27,293 nt of DNA. Origin: JAGHAJ01 sp964559865 [NCBI: uncultured Synergistota bacterium]. Lineage in GTDB: Bacteria > Synergistota > JAGHAJ01. The translations under genes were made by a program, and so were the position numbers. The stretch lies in contig CAZLJD010000031.1 in the NCBI GenBank assembly GCA_964559865.1, positions 1 through 27,293 of the forward strand. Direction: 5' to 3'. Shown piece by piece: positions 1-7,653 of the stretch; position 1 is the first letter of the stretch, and each line of letters opens with the position of its first letter. The notes under the pieces are model-generated. The model saw only the letters and a list, made by a program, of their open reading frames with translations. It ran no database searches and was not told the DNA's origin.

Positions 1-34
1 TGTGTTATCATTTAGAATCTTATAGGTGATTGTG

Positions 35-898
35 TTGAATATGATAAGGGACTTGAGGTTGAAGAAGGGTTTTACGCAGGAGGAGTTGGCAAAGAAGCTT
101 GGAGTAGAGAAGGTTAGCGTTTACAATTGGGAAGTGGGTAAGGTAATACCAAGGAGGAGGCATTTGCAAAAATTGGGTGAGATATTTGGTGTTCCGGTTC
201 ACGACCTGCTAAGAGAAATCTCTACTGATAGTAAAGCTGTGGGTAGTATCGTTATGAAGAAGATAAAGGTGCTCCGTAGGATGCATGGACTCTCTCAGAA
301 GGAACTTGCCGCCCGTGTTGGGGTCACAGTTGGGGCAGTTTCGAAGTGGGAGAGGGGGCTTTCTATGCCTGATGGTACACACCTTAGGAAGCTTGCGGAG
401 ATATTTAATATCCCTGTTGCGGAGTTTTTTGTTGAGAGCAAGTCTCCGGCAATACGGAGTAATGTAGAGGAAGCTTCTAGTGAAGGGATGCAATTTTACA
501 GATATCCGGTACTTTCTACATCTGTAGGTGCAGGTATACCCTTTGATATATCTAATGTGGATGAGTTTGTAGAGGACTTTGTTGTGCTACCTGTGAAGAT
601 AGAAAATGCTGCTGTGTTCCATGTGAAGGGTAACAGTATGTCTGGTGAAGGCATAAAAGATGGTGACTTTGTGCTTATTGCATTTGACCTTCCTGTGAGA
701 CATGGACAGATAGGGTTGTTTCAACTTAACTCGAGTGAGCTTTTGTTGAGAAAATTCTTTGTCCACAGAGATGGGTATATAGAACTTCGCCCAGCCAATC
801 CAGAGTTTTCGCCATTGATACTTTCACCGAAGGAACAGGATATAAGAGATGTCAGGGTTATAGGCCGTGCGATTATGACATACAAGTTGCTAAAGTAA
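35..898 (+). CDS. Tandem-HTH transcriptional repressor with LexA/S24-type self-cleavage domain
   Basis: Two XRE-type helix-turn-helix modules (about residues 3-57 and 75-132) resemble each other and look like an internal duplication. They are followed by a LexA/CI-type peptidase S24 domain. By alignment with LexA the nucleophile is Ser201 (in GNSMSGEG), the general base is Lys240 (in LLRKFF), and the Ala166-Gly167 bond in VGAGIP is a candidate self-cleavage site. The Ala-to-Ser distance is 35 residues, as in E. coli LexA. The expected role is a DNA-bound repressor that can inactivate itself under stress. TTG at 35 is preferred because AGG at 24-26 lies 8 bases upstream. GTG 26 falls inside the Shine-Dalgarno sequence, and ATG 41 is 14 bases away. 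TAGAAT at 13-18 could be a -10, but its -35 would be outside the window. Family is confident; the regulon is unknown. Confidence 0.85.
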   Translation: MNMIRDLRLKKGFTQEELAKKLGVEKVSVYNWEVGKVIPRRRHLQKLGEIFGVPVHDLLREISTDSKAVGSIVMKKIKVLRRMHGLSQKELAARVGVTVGAVSKWERGLSMPDGTHLRKLAEIFNIPVAEFFVESKSPAIRSNVEEASSEGMQFYRYPVLSTSVGAGIPFDISNVDEFVEDFVVLPVKIENAAVFHVKGNSMSGEGIKDGDFVLIAFDLPVRHGQIGLFQLNSSELLLRKFFVHRDGYIELRPANPEFSPLILSPKEQDIRDVRVIGRAIMTYKLLK

Positions 899-908
899 AT
901 TTTCCCGC

Positions 909-937
909 TTGACAAATCCTGCAGGTGCTGTTATATT
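909..937 (+). promoter_or_regulatory. Sigma-A type promoter for the ylxM-ffh operon
   Basis: TTGACA at 909-914 is a perfect -35 hexamer. A 17-base spacer leads to TATATT at 932-937. The predicted transcription start is near 944, about 40 bases before ylxM. It sits in the 85-base gap after the repressor gene and is the best promoter match I found in the window, so it probably drives ylxM, ffh, rpsP and the tightly linked genes after them. Confidence 0.8.
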
Positions 938-948
938 TCTCCTTAGGG

Positions 949-970
949 TGTAAGATATTTTATTCTTACA
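949..970 (+). promoter_or_regulatory. 22-bp dyad between promoter and ylxM ribosome binding site
   Basis: TGTAAGA (949-955) and TCTTACA (964-970) form a perfect 7-bp inverted repeat around an 8-base A/T loop. It starts about 5 bases after the predicted transcription start and ends exactly where the GGAGG (971-975) of ylxM begins. It could be an operator or an mRNA hairpin next to the ribosome binding site. The symmetry is seen directly; the function is inference. Confidence 0.55.
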
Positions 971-983
971 GGAGGTTTTTTCT

Positions 984-1331
984 GTGTATGACCTTGATGA
1001 TAGACTCCTTCTTATAGAGCTGTTTGAGATGTATGAACCGTTGTTTACGGAGAGGCAGAGGGAGATATTTAAGTTGTATTATTTTGAGGATCTTTCTCTT
1101 GGTGAAATTGCGGCAGAGCTTGGGATAAAGAGGCAGACGATTCACGGTGTTTTAAAGGAGATAGAGAGAAAACTGCTATTGTTTGAAGAAAATCTGAAGC
1201 TTGCCTATAAGAGGGCCTATTTACATGAGATAGTAGGCCGCATTAGGGAGATTTTACGGCAGATGGATTGTGGTGGAAAGGATGTTAAGGAGTTGGAAAT
1301 GCAGATAAGTAAGCTGGAGGAGTTCATATAG
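984..1331 (+). CDS. ylxM: YlxM/p13-family (UPF0122) helix-turn-helix protein
   Basis: A 115-residue protein with a sigma-factor region-4-like helix-turn-helix at about residues 20-65 (TERQREIF ... LSLGEIAAELGIKRQTIHG), followed by a helical tail. This is the pattern of the YlxM family, whose gene usually precedes ffh. Family members are linked to the signal recognition particle pathway, but their exact role is poorly defined. GTG 984 is chosen because AGGAGG at 970-975 lies 8 bases upstream. It is the first gene after the promoter at 909-937 and is followed after 12 bases by ffh, so the two are almost certainly co-transcribed. The family call is firm. Confidence 0.9.
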   Translation: MYDLDDRLLLIELFEMYEPLFTERQREIFKLYYFEDLSLGEIAAELGIKRQTIHGVLKEIERKLLLFEENLKLAYKRAYLHEIVGRIREILRQMDCGGKDVKELEMQISKLEEFI

Positions 1332-1343
1332 GGGGTAAGCATT

Positions 1344-2642
1344 GTGTTTGACCTGTTGGCTGCGAAGCTTGATGCTGTGTTTAAGAAGATAGGTAGTAAG
1401 GGTAAACTAAGAGAGAAGGATATAGATCTGGTTTTAAGAGAGGTTAGAATTGCACTTCTCGAGGCAGATGTAAATTATAAGATAGTAAAAGGCTTTGTTA
1501 CCGCAGTGAAACAGAGGTTAATTGATGAGAGAGTAGTTGAAAGTATGACTCCTGCTCAGCATATCCTTAATGTTGTGTATGAAGAAATGGTTGCACTTAT
1601 GTCTGCTGGAGATAGGAATCTTCATCTCAAAAGTGCGCCTTCGGTTGTGCTTTTGTTTGGTTTACAGGGTTCTGGTAAGACTACTACTGCTGCCAAACTT
1701 GCAAGTCTATTGAAAGGTAGAGGTCACGCTCCTTTGCTGGTGGCTGCGGATGTGTACAGACCTGCAGCTGCCAAACAGCTGTCTGTTTTGGGAGATTCCA
1801 TAGGCGTGGATGTCTTCGCAGGAGATGGCAGAGACCCAGTAGCCATATTGAGTGGTGCTGTTGATCATGCGCTAAAACACATGAAGGATGTCGTTTTGGT
1901 TGATACGGCAGGTAGACTGCAGATAGACGATGAACTCATGGAGGAGCTTTATCGTATGAAGGAGGCATGTATGCCAGATGAAGCACTTCTCGTGGTTGAT
2001 GGTATGATGGGGCAGGTTTCTGTCGATGTGGCTAAGGAGTTTGATAATAGGCTTGGCATAACGGGTATCATATTGACCAAGTTAGACGGTGATGCGAAAG
2101 GTGGGGCTGCACTTTCCATAACTGCATATACATCCAAACCTGTTAAGTTTGTAGGTGTGGGTGAGAAGATAGCCGATTTAGAGCCGTTTTATCCTGATAG
2201 GATTGCAAGTAGAATCTTGGGTATGGGTGATATACTCTCCCTTGTTGAGAAGAGTAGCAAGATTGTTAGTAAGGAAAAGGTGGTAAAGATAGGGAAGAAG
2301 TTAAAGAGTGCCAAATTTGATTTTAACGACTTACTTGAGCAGTTTAGATCTATAAAGGAGATGGGACCGCTGGACAAGATATTTGATATGCTACCTTCTC
2401 GAGGAATATTGGGAAAGATGAAAGGAGTAGATGTGGATGAGAAAGAATTTAAGCGTATGGAGGCTATAATACTTTCCATGACCCCGGAGGAGAGAGCAAA
2501 TCCCAGCATTATAAAGGGTTCTCGGAAGATCAGGATAGCGAAGGGTAGTGGGACATCTGTGGAGATGGTTAATAGACTTTTAAAACAATATAAGCAGATG
2601 AAAAAACTTTTTAAGAGGAGAGATTTGAGTAAACTTTTTTAG
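1344..2642 (+). CDS. ffh: Signal recognition particle protein Ffh (SRP54 GTPase)
   Basis: This 432-residue protein binds signal sequences of nascent membrane proteins and 4.5S RNA, and docks with FtsY to hand ribosomes to the SecYEG translocon. The N-domain four-helix bundle is at about 1-90. The NG GTPase has the P-loop GLQGSGKT (106-113), the family motif DVYRPAA (136-142), DTAGR (187-191) and TKLD (245-248). The methionine-rich M domain follows from about 310, with the SRK...GSGTS RNA-binding signature near 395-410 and a basic tail. Length is normal. Within the G domain, MMGQ (221-224) stands where MTGQ is usual. GTG 1344 is supported by AGGGGG at 1330-1335, 8 bases upstream. A standard essential gene, with rpsP directly after it. 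Confidence 0.98.
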   Translation: MFDLLAAKLDAVFKKIGSKGKLREKDIDLVLREVRIALLEADVNYKIVKGFVTAVKQRLIDERVVESMTPAQHILNVVYEEMVALMSAGDRNLHLKSAPSVVLLFGLQGSGKTTTAAKLASLLKGRGHAPLLVAADVYRPAAAKQLSVLGDSIGVDVFAGDGRDPVAILSGAVDHALKHMKDVVLVDTAGRLQIDDELMEELYRMKEACMPDEALLVVDGMMGQVSVDVAKEFDNRLGITGIILTKLDGDAKGGAALSITAYTSKPVKFVGVGEKIADLEPFYPDRIASRILGMGDILSLVEKSSKIVSKEKVVKIGKKLKSAKFDFNDLLEQFRSIKEMGPLDKIFDMLPSRGILGKMKGVDVDEKEFKRMEAIILSMTPEERANPSIIKGSRKIRIAKGSGTSVEMVNRLLKQYKQMKKLFKRRDLSKLF

Positions 2643-2655
2643 GAGGTGCTTTCTT

Positions 2656-2985
2656 ATGGCTGTTAGGATAAGGCTTACAAGGATGGGTAAAAAGAAGAAG
2701 CCATTTTATCGGCTCGTGGTTGCCGATTCAAGAACTAGGAGGGATGGGAGATACATCGAACTTCTTGGTACTTATAACCCCTTACGTGACCCAGCTGAGA
2801 TAAAGGTAGATAGGGATAAGGCATTGGAGAGGTTGAGAAAGGGAGCTACTCCTTCCGATACTGCTAAGGGTATATTGAAGATGGTTGGGGTATGGGAGAT
2901 GTTTGAAGCTGAGAAGAAGGGGAAGGTTGCAAATGAAGGAACTGGCGGAGTTTCTGATAGGGAAAATAGTGAAGTATCCGGATAA
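2656..2985 (+). CDS. rpsP: 30S ribosomal protein bS16
   Basis: A small-subunit assembly protein that binds 16S rRNA in the 5' domain. The N-terminus ([19 protein letters not shown], then [12 protein letters not shown] and [10 protein letters not shown]) is unmistakable bS16. The core ends near residue 85. A charged, low-complexity tail ([14 protein letters not shown] onward) brings the protein to 109 residues, longer than the usual 80-90. The tail's last 53 bases overlap khpA in another frame, so it may result from the overlap rather than selection for function. The start is supported by AGGAGG at 2641-2646, 9 bases before ATG. Placed between ffh and khpA, as in most Bacillota. Confidence 0.98.
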   Translation: MAVRIRLTRMGKKKKPFYRLVVADSRTRRDGRYIELLGTYNPLRDPAEIKVDRDKALERLRKGATPSDTAKGILKMVGVWEMFEAEKKGKVANEGTGGVSDRENSEVSG

Positions 2986-3214
2986 AGTGTCTGTGGAGAT
3001 GAAAGAAGAAAGGGATAGAATAACGATTGATGTTAGAGTAGCAGAGGAAGATATAGGCAGGGTTATTGGGAGAAGAGGGAGGATGGTTCAGTCATTGACG
3101 CAAATTCTGAGGATGAAGGGTATAAAAGAGGGTAAAAAGGTAGTGATGAAGGTTGAAGGTAGTAGGTCTGGTAGAAATAGGGAGGGTAGTCTCGGTAAAC
3201 GCACGGCGGAATAG
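2933..3214 (+). CDS. khpA: KH-domain RNA-binding protein KhpA (YlqC)
   Basis: A 93-residue single KH domain with the GXXG loop as GRRG in [12 protein letters not shown]. KhpA proteins bind RNA, often with KhpB/Jag, and affect cell envelope and sRNA metabolism; their gene usually lies between rpsP and rimM. ATG 2933 is chosen because [13 protein letters not shown] matches the family start and AAGG at 2922-2925 lies 7 bases upstream; a longer in-frame extension would lie inside rpsP. The domain ends near residue 75. The remaining tail, rich in Arg, Gly and Ser, overlaps rimM by 62 bases. Overlaps of this size on both sides are unusual. Confidence 0.92.
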   Translation: MKELAEFLIGKIVKYPDKVSVEMKEERDRITIDVRVAEEDIGRVIGRRGRMVQSLTQILRMKGIKEGKKVVMKVEGSRSGRNREGSLGKRTAE

Positions 3215-3674
3215 TTTAACCATAAAGCCTTTTACCGACTTTCCTGAGAGGTTTCGTGGCATGACCTCCCTTAGGCTTTACGGGAAAGATGATATCCAGA
3301 TAGAAGTAAGGGTGAAAGCCGTATCCATACATGATAGCTTGGTAGTAGTGGAGGTGGATGGTGCGTACGACTTGTTTGCCCTTAAAGGTATGTATGTGAG
3401 GGTCAACCGGGATGAGGTGTTTGAACTACCAGAGGATACATTCTATGTGTTTGATATTATTGGGTGTGAGGTTTTTCTTGTAAGTGGGGAGTTTGTAGGT
3501 GAGATTATAGATGTCATAAGGACGGGTAGCAATGATGTTTATCAGGTGCGTAGGGAGGGAAAGAGAGACCTTTTTGTACCAGCACTCAAGGATGTAGTAT
3601 TACGCGTAGATTTGGGGCACAGAAGGGTTTATGTAGATCTTCCTGAAGGGTTGACGGATATATATGAAGATTAA
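3153..3674 (+). CDS. rimM: 16S rRNA processing/30S maturation protein RimM
   Basis: RimM assists maturation of the 30S head and binds uS19. The N-terminal barrel holds the family signature TDFPERF (28-34) and the C-terminal half is a PRC barrel (FYVFDIIGCEVF onward). At 173 residues the length is normal. TTG 3153 is the first in-frame start after a stop at 3147, with AAGG directly upstream but badly spaced, so coupling to khpA is likely. One oddity: the family's HGxxGE segment after GR(I/V)V is replaced by NARRNS (residues 16-21), and this is where the khpA stop codon lies in the other frame. Neighbours khpA and trmD are as expected. Confidence 0.93.
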   Translation: MKVVGLVEIGRVVSVNARRNSLTIKPFTDFPERFRGMTSLRLYGKDDIQIEVRVKAVSIHDSLVVVEVDGAYDLFALKGMYVRVNRDEVFELPEDTFYVFDIIGCEVFLVSGEFVGEIIDVIRTGSNDVYQVRREGKRDLFVPALKDVVLRVDLGHRRVYVDLPEGLTDIYED

Positions 3675-4920
3675 TGTAATCACAGCTTTTCCCGAGGCAT
3701 TTAATAGTTTTCTCTCCGTTAGTATGGTGAAGAGGGCTATAGATAAAGGAATACTCGATGTAAGGATGTACAATCTGAGGGACTATTCTACGGATAGACA
3801 CAGAACTATAGATGATTACAGTTACGGTGGCGGTGAAGGTATGGTGATAAAACTACCCGTTGTTGTTTCTGCACTGAGAGATGTACAAGAAAAAGGAAAG
3901 ATTATACTGCTTTCACCAAAGGGCAGAAGGTTGAACCAAAGTGTTGTTGCAGAGCTTTCCCATTGCGATGTAATTACACTTATTTGTGGTCACTATGAAG
4001 GAGTAGATGAGAGGGTAAAGCTTTTTTTTGATGTGGATGAACTGTCGATAGGTGATTATGTGCTCACAGGTGGAGAATTGGCGGCGATGGTAGTAATAGA
4101 CTCCGTTATGAGACTTATTCCCGGAGCGCTTGGGAGGGATACTGCTTCTAAGGAGGACTCCTTTTCCTCTGGATTGTTGGAGTATCCTCACTATACCAGG
4201 CCAGAGGAATTTGAGGGAATAAGAGTACCGGAAGTACTTTTGTCTGGTGATCATAAGAGGATAGATGATTGGAGGTTAAAAGAATCAATATCTATTACTG
4301 CACAGAGAAGACCAGAACTATTTCAGTACATTTCGCCTACGTCGGTGAGAAAAAAGGGTATACACCTTCTTTTGGTTCACTACCCTGTTCTGGATAGAAG
4401 GGGAAATGTGGTCTCGACAGCCATTGCTAATCTGGATGTCCATGACATTGCGAGGAGTTGCAAGACATTTGGGATAAAGCACTTTTGGATTGTTACGCCT
4501 CTTGGTTCTCAAAGAGAACTTGTTGCTAAGATTATAGCGCATTGGACCTCAGGGTATGGAGCAGATTACAATCCCATGAGGAAAGATGCTTTGAATGTTG
4601 TGAAGATTGCGCCTTCACTGGAAGATGCGATGAGAAAGATTGCTTCTTTGGAGAAGTGTGATGTTATATCTGTATCGACCACAGCTAAACAGGTGGAAGG
4701 TGCGGTGAGTTTTTCTTTCATTAGGCAAAAGCTGTTTATTGACTATGAAAGGGCTTTTGCTATAATAGTTGGAACTGGGTGGGGATTGGATAGAAGTGTT
4801 ATAGATTCTACTACATATGTGCTTGAGCCGATAAGAGGTGCTGGAGAGTATAACCATCTTTCTGTTAGAAGTGCTGCGGCTATTATACTTGATAGATTAT
4901 TAGGGATTAGGAGGGATTGA
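3664..4920 (+). CDS. trmD: tRNA (guanine-37-N1)-methyltransferase TrmD fused to a second SPOUT RNA methyltransferase domain
   Basis: Residues 1-220 are a complete TrmD, which makes m1G37 in tRNAs to prevent frameshifting. Visible are the N-terminal [15 protein letters not shown] (54-60), the knot segment [10 protein letters not shown] (109-118), [13 protein letters not shown] (128-140), the probable catalytic Asp165 and a C-terminal RRPELF (215-220). Residues about 232-418 form another domain resembling the stand-alone SPOUT family Methyltrn_RNA_4 (Thermotoga TM1570 type, encoded beside trmD). Its cofactor knot is marked by IIVGTGWGL (367-375) and [15 protein letters not shown] (388-402). The frame is continuous across the join. 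The second substrate is unknown. ATG 3664 overlaps the rimM end by 11 bases. Confidence 0.93.
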   Translation: MKINVITAFPEAFNSFLSVSMVKRAIDKGILDVRMYNLRDYSTDRHRTIDDYSYGGGEGMVIKLPVVVSALRDVQEKGKIILLSPKGRRLNQSVVAELSHCDVITLICGHYEGVDERVKLFFDVDELSIGDYVLTGGELAAMVVIDSVMRLIPGALGRDTASKEDSFSSGLLEYPHYTRPEEFEGIRVPEVLLSGDHKRIDDWRLKESISITAQRRPELFQYISPTSVRKKGIHLLLVHYPVLDRRGNVVSTAIANLDVHDIARSCKTFGIKHFWIVTPLGSQRELVAKIIAHWTSGYGADYNPMRKDALNVVKIAPSLEDAMRKIASLEKCDVISVSTTAKQVEGAVSFSFIRQKLFIDYERAFAIIVGTGWGLDRSVIDSTTYVLEPIRGAGEYNHLSVRSAAAIILDRLLGIRRD

Positions 4921-4922
4921 AG

Positions 4923-5273
4923 ATGGACAAAGTAAGCTTGGTAGAGAAGGCCTACATGAGGAAGGATGTTCCGAATTTTAGACCCGGAGATACGGTAAGA
5001 GTGCACTTGAAGGTTAGAGAGGGGGAAAAGGAGAGGATACAGGTATTTCAGGGAATAGTTATATCAAGGGCACATGGAGGTACCCGTGAAACCTTTACGG
5101 TTAGAAAGGTTTCTTATGGGATCGGGGTTGAAAGGATCTTCCCGCTGCATTCTCCCAATATAGAGAAGATAGAAGTTGTGAAGCGTGGAAAGGTAAGGAG
5201 AGCGAAGCTATACTATCTCAGGAGTTTGAGAGGCAAGGCAAGTAGGATCAAAGAAGATACTACAAGGACCTGA
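4923..5273 (+). CDS. rplS: 50S ribosomal protein bL19
   Basis: A large-subunit protein at the 30S-50S interface. The 116-residue sequence shows the bL19 core: [52 protein letters not shown] and the closing [23 protein letters not shown] 4923 is preferred over the in-frame TTG 4917 because AGGAGGG at 4909-4915 lies 7 bases before it. It starts 2 bases after the trmD stop, and the trmD-rplS pairing is highly conserved. Confidence 0.97.
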   Translation: MDKVSLVEKAYMRKDVPNFRPGDTVRVHLKVREGEKERIQVFQGIVISRAHGGTRETFTVRKVSYGIGVERIFPLHSPNIEKIEVVKRGKVRRAKLYYLRSLRGKASRIKEDTTRT

Positions 5274-5290
5274 GGTGAGGGGGCTTTTCT

Positions 5291-5860
5291 GTGACTAAGG
5301 GTAGTAGTTTAAGGGGGGATAGTAAATCGGGCAAGAAAAGATCTAAGAAACCGGCATGGAGAGAAATGTTAGAAGTTGTAATATGGGCAGTAGTGTTGGC
5401 ACTACTCATAAGGACATTCGTGGTTGAAGCATTTTACATACCAACAGGTTCTATGGAGCCTACACTTATGCCCCACGATAGAGTGTTGGTTGCTAAGTTT
5501 ATATACTACTTTGTTGAACCTAAGAGGGGGGATATAGTGGTATTTAAGTTCCCCCTGGATACTTCTACAGACTTTATAAAGAGGATTATAGGTTTACCTG
5601 GGGATCATATTAAGATAGTGGAGGGAAAGGTATACATTAACGGTAAGTTATTAAAAGAGCCATATGTCGTGCATAATGACATGTTTTCTATGGATGAGGT
5701 TGTGGTGCCAAAGGGTAGGTATTTTGTCATGGGTGATAACAGGCCCAACAGTGATGACAGCAGGTACTGGGGGTATGTTCCGAGAGAAAATATAAAGGGG
5801 AAAGCGTTTATTATATATTGGCCTATAACGAGGATTCGTATATTGTTTAACCCTTATTAG
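5291..5860 (+). CDS. lepB: Signal peptidase I
   Basis: A membrane-anchored serine protease that removes signal peptides from exported preproteins. One transmembrane segment near residues 27-43 follows a Lys-rich, cytoplasmic N-terminus. The catalytic dyad is Ser54 (in PTGSMEPTL) and Lys97 (in FIKRIIGLPGD), and box E is GDNRPNSDDSR (148-158). At 189 residues it has the compact Gram-positive form with a single anchor. GTG 5291 is supported by GGGGG at 5279-5283, 7 bases upstream. The usual Bacillota order places the GTPase gene ylqF/rbgA between lepB and rnhB; it is absent here. Confidence 0.97.
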   Translation: MTKGSSLRGDSKSGKKRSKKPAWREMLEVVIWAVVLALLIRTFVVEAFYIPTGSMEPTLMPHDRVLVAKFIYYFVEPKRGDIVVFKFPLDTSTDFIKRIIGLPGDHIKIVEGKVYINGKLLKEPYVVHNDMFSMDEVVVPKGRYFVMGDNRPNSDDSRYWGYVPRENIKGKAFIIYWPITRIRILFNPY

Positions 5861-5862
5861 CT

Positions 5863-6441
5863 ATGTTGTGGGTTGCGGGTGTAGATGAAGCAGGGAGGGG
5901 ACCGATAGCAGGCCCGGTTGTTGCTGCGGCTGTAATTCTCGACCCTCGTAATAGAATAGAAGGGGTGAAAGACTCTAAAAAGCTGTCTTCAAGGCAAAGA
6001 GAGGAGCTCTCTTCTGTCATATTAAGAGACGCAGTTGCTGTAGGTATAGGGGTTGTGAGAGAAGATGTGATAGATAGAATTAATATAAGAAATGCTACTC
6101 TCATGGCGATGGAGATAGCTGTTAGTAGACTCAAAGTGCTGCCTGCAATGGTCCTTGTGGATGGTAGGGATACCATTCCTACTGTTGTTTACCCTCAGAG
6201 AGCGATAGTTGGTGGAGATGCAAAGGTATATGTGATATCTGCGGCTTCCATCGTGGCGAAGGTTATCAGGGATAGAATTATGTGTGGTTGGCATAAAGTT
6301 TATCCGCAATATGGTTTCTGTCAACACAAGGGCTATCCAACGAGGATGCACATTGAGGCTGTCAAGATGTATGGTTATTCTCCCATACACCGCTTTTCAT
6401 TTAGGATAAGGGGATTTGGAAACAATGAAGGTAGTGCCTGA
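5863..6441 (+). CDS. rnhB: Ribonuclease HII
   Basis: This enzyme cleaves RNA of RNA-DNA hybrids and nicks at single misincorporated ribonucleotides. The 192-residue protein has VDEAGRGPIAGPVVAA at 7-22. Asp8, Glu9, Asp100 (in VLVD) and Asp119 (in GGDA) make up the DEDD metal site, and the C-terminal HKGYPT (155-160) and HRFSF (176-180) complete the family pattern. ATG 5863 starts 2 bases after the lepB stop and no Shine-Dalgarno sequence is visible, so translation probably depends on coupling to lepB. The end overlaps the next gene by 17 bases. Confidence 0.96.
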   Translation: MLWVAGVDEAGRGPIAGPVVAAAVILDPRNRIEGVKDSKKLSSRQREELSSVILRDAVAVGIGVVREDVIDRINIRNATLMAMEIAVSRLKVLPAMVLVDGRDTIPTVVYPQRAIVGGDAKVYVISAASIVAKVIRDRIMCGWHKVYPQYGFCQHKGYPTRMHIEAVKMYGYSPIHRFSFRIRGFGNNEGSA

Positions 6442-7384
6442 AATATCTATTTCAAGTGCAAAAAATCTGGTAAGGGAGCTCAATCTTAGAGATGGGATGG
6501 TGGTGAGAGGGAGGGTAGTTGGGTTTGCAGATGGGAATTCTATAATTAATATAGGAGGTAAGAATGTAGTTGCTGAGAACAGGGTTCCACTTGCCATGGG
6601 TGAAAGTATATACCTGAAATTGGAGGAGAATCAAGCAGGTAAGCTGGTGTTTAAGCTTATAACACCTGCGAACATTGGACAGTTGCTTGGAAAAGAGAGC
6701 AGCCTGGATATGTTGTCGCTTTTGTTAAAATATGAATGGAGGATAAATAGTGAGACTTTATTGTTTTGGATGAACTTTAAGAGTAAGATGGGTTTAGATA
6801 TGCAAGAACTTCTGTGGCTTTCAAGGTGGACGAGAGGAATGGGATTACCTGTGAGTTGGGAGATGGCACGGATAGCCATGCTCTTTTATCACAAATCTCG
6901 TAAGCTGGATATGTTTGCCAAAAGTGTAGCCAAAAAGACACCACATGAGTTTTTGAGTTTTATCGATGGCTCAGATCTGGAGGAGCTCATGTATTGGCAG
7001 GTGAGATTTAACACGGCGCATCATGGCTATAAATTTTTTATATTGCCCTTTGGTGAAAACAACCATTTTTCGTGGATTTTTGTTAAGGAGAGAGAAAAAA
7101 ATGACAAGGACAACAAGAAACATGCTGCTTCTCCAGAAATGGTCGTTGTTTGGGTTGATTTGCCGAATATAGGCAAGCTTGGCATTCTTATAACATTACT
7201 GGGTAGATCGGTTAATGTGGTGTTTAATGCGAAAGAGGATAAAGTGAGTGAGTTACTTACGAAGCATAGGGGGAAACTCAGTAAGTACCTTGAGGATGTT
7301 GGTTTCTCACTTGCAAAATTGGGTTTTAGGAAGGTTGAAGATGGACAAAACATATACTTCTACGGTTTTGATATAGAAGTGTGA
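6425..7384 (+). CDS. FliK-like protein with C-terminal Flg_hook-type domain (YlqG-like)
   Basis: A 319-residue protein without signal peptide or membrane segment. Residues about 15-80 look like a small beta-barrel (LRDGMVVRGRVVGF ... INIGGKNVVAENRVPL) of the kind found in some FliK-like proteins. The middle is helical. Residues about 239-305 (VDLPNIGKLGILITLLG ... KYLEDVGFSLAKLGF) match the shape of the FliK C-terminal Flg_hook domain (ELxPPxLGxLxVxL ... LxxxLxxxGLxL). In Bacillota, ylqG occupies this place between rnhB and ylqH. The stop overlaps the next gene, an isolated FlhB C-terminal domain, and FliK normally contacts FlhB-C, so the two proteins probably interact. ATG 6425 is preferred; AAGGGG at 6408-6413 is 11 bases upstream, and TTG 6416 is too close to it. 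The domain call comes from pattern reading only. Confidence 0.7.
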   Translation: MKVVPEISISSAKNLVRELNLRDGMVVRGRVVGFADGNSIINIGGKNVVAENRVPLAMGESIYLKLEENQAGKLVFKLITPANIGQLLGKESSLDMLSLLLKYEWRINSETLLFWMNFKSKMGLDMQELLWLSRWTRGMGLPVSWEMARIAMLFYHKSRKLDMFAKSVAKKTPHEFLSFIDGSDLEELMYWQVRFNTAHHGYKFFILPFGENNHFSWIFVKEREKNDKDNKKHAASPEMVVVWVDLPNIGKLGILITLLGRSVNVVFNAKEDKVSELLTKHRGKLSKYLEDVGFSLAKLGFRKVEDGQNIYFYGFDIEV

Positions 7385-7653
7385 TGGAAAAAAAGAAGAA
7401 TACCAAGAAAGCTGCTGCGTTGAAATACGATATTCAAGAAGACGAAGCCCCTTACATCTTGTATGTTGCTCAGGGTTTGCTGGCTGAGAAGATGGTGGAA
7501 CTTGCTAAAAAGTATGAGATACCTATTTACGAAGATGAATTCCTTGCAGATACGCTCTTTAAAATAGGGGAGGGGAAGTATATCCCTCCGGAGTTATATC
7601 AAGCGGTGGCTCAGGTGCTTGCGTTTGTTTATTGGCTGGATAGAAATGGATAA
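7384..7653 (+). CDS. Stand-alone FlhB C-terminal domain (FhlB/YlqH-like)
   Basis: An 89-residue protein matching only the cytoplasmic FlhB-CC fragment. Its KAAALKYDI, LLAEKMVELAKKYEIPIYED, FLADTLF and IPPELYQAVAQVLAFVY follow the segments after the NPTH self-cleavage site of FlhB. There are no membrane helices, and NPTH itself is missing (NTKK stands in its place), so it resembles a pre-cleaved FlhB tail. The start forms a TGATG overlap with the upstream FliK-like gene, showing translational coupling. Full FlhB sets substrate specificity of the flagellar export gate through contact with FliK. The function of this orphan domain is not known to me. Confidence 0.85.
   Translation: MEKKKNTKKAAALKYDIQEDEAPYILYVAQGLLAEKMVELAKKYEIPIYEDEFLADTLFKIGEGKYIPPELYQAVAQVLAFVYWLDRNG

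Noticed and set aside
898-912. Half of a CodY box (AATTTTC) upstream of the ylxM promoter
   Set aside because: Only the first 7 of 15 positions match the consensus AATTTTCWGAAAATT; the second half is unrelated.
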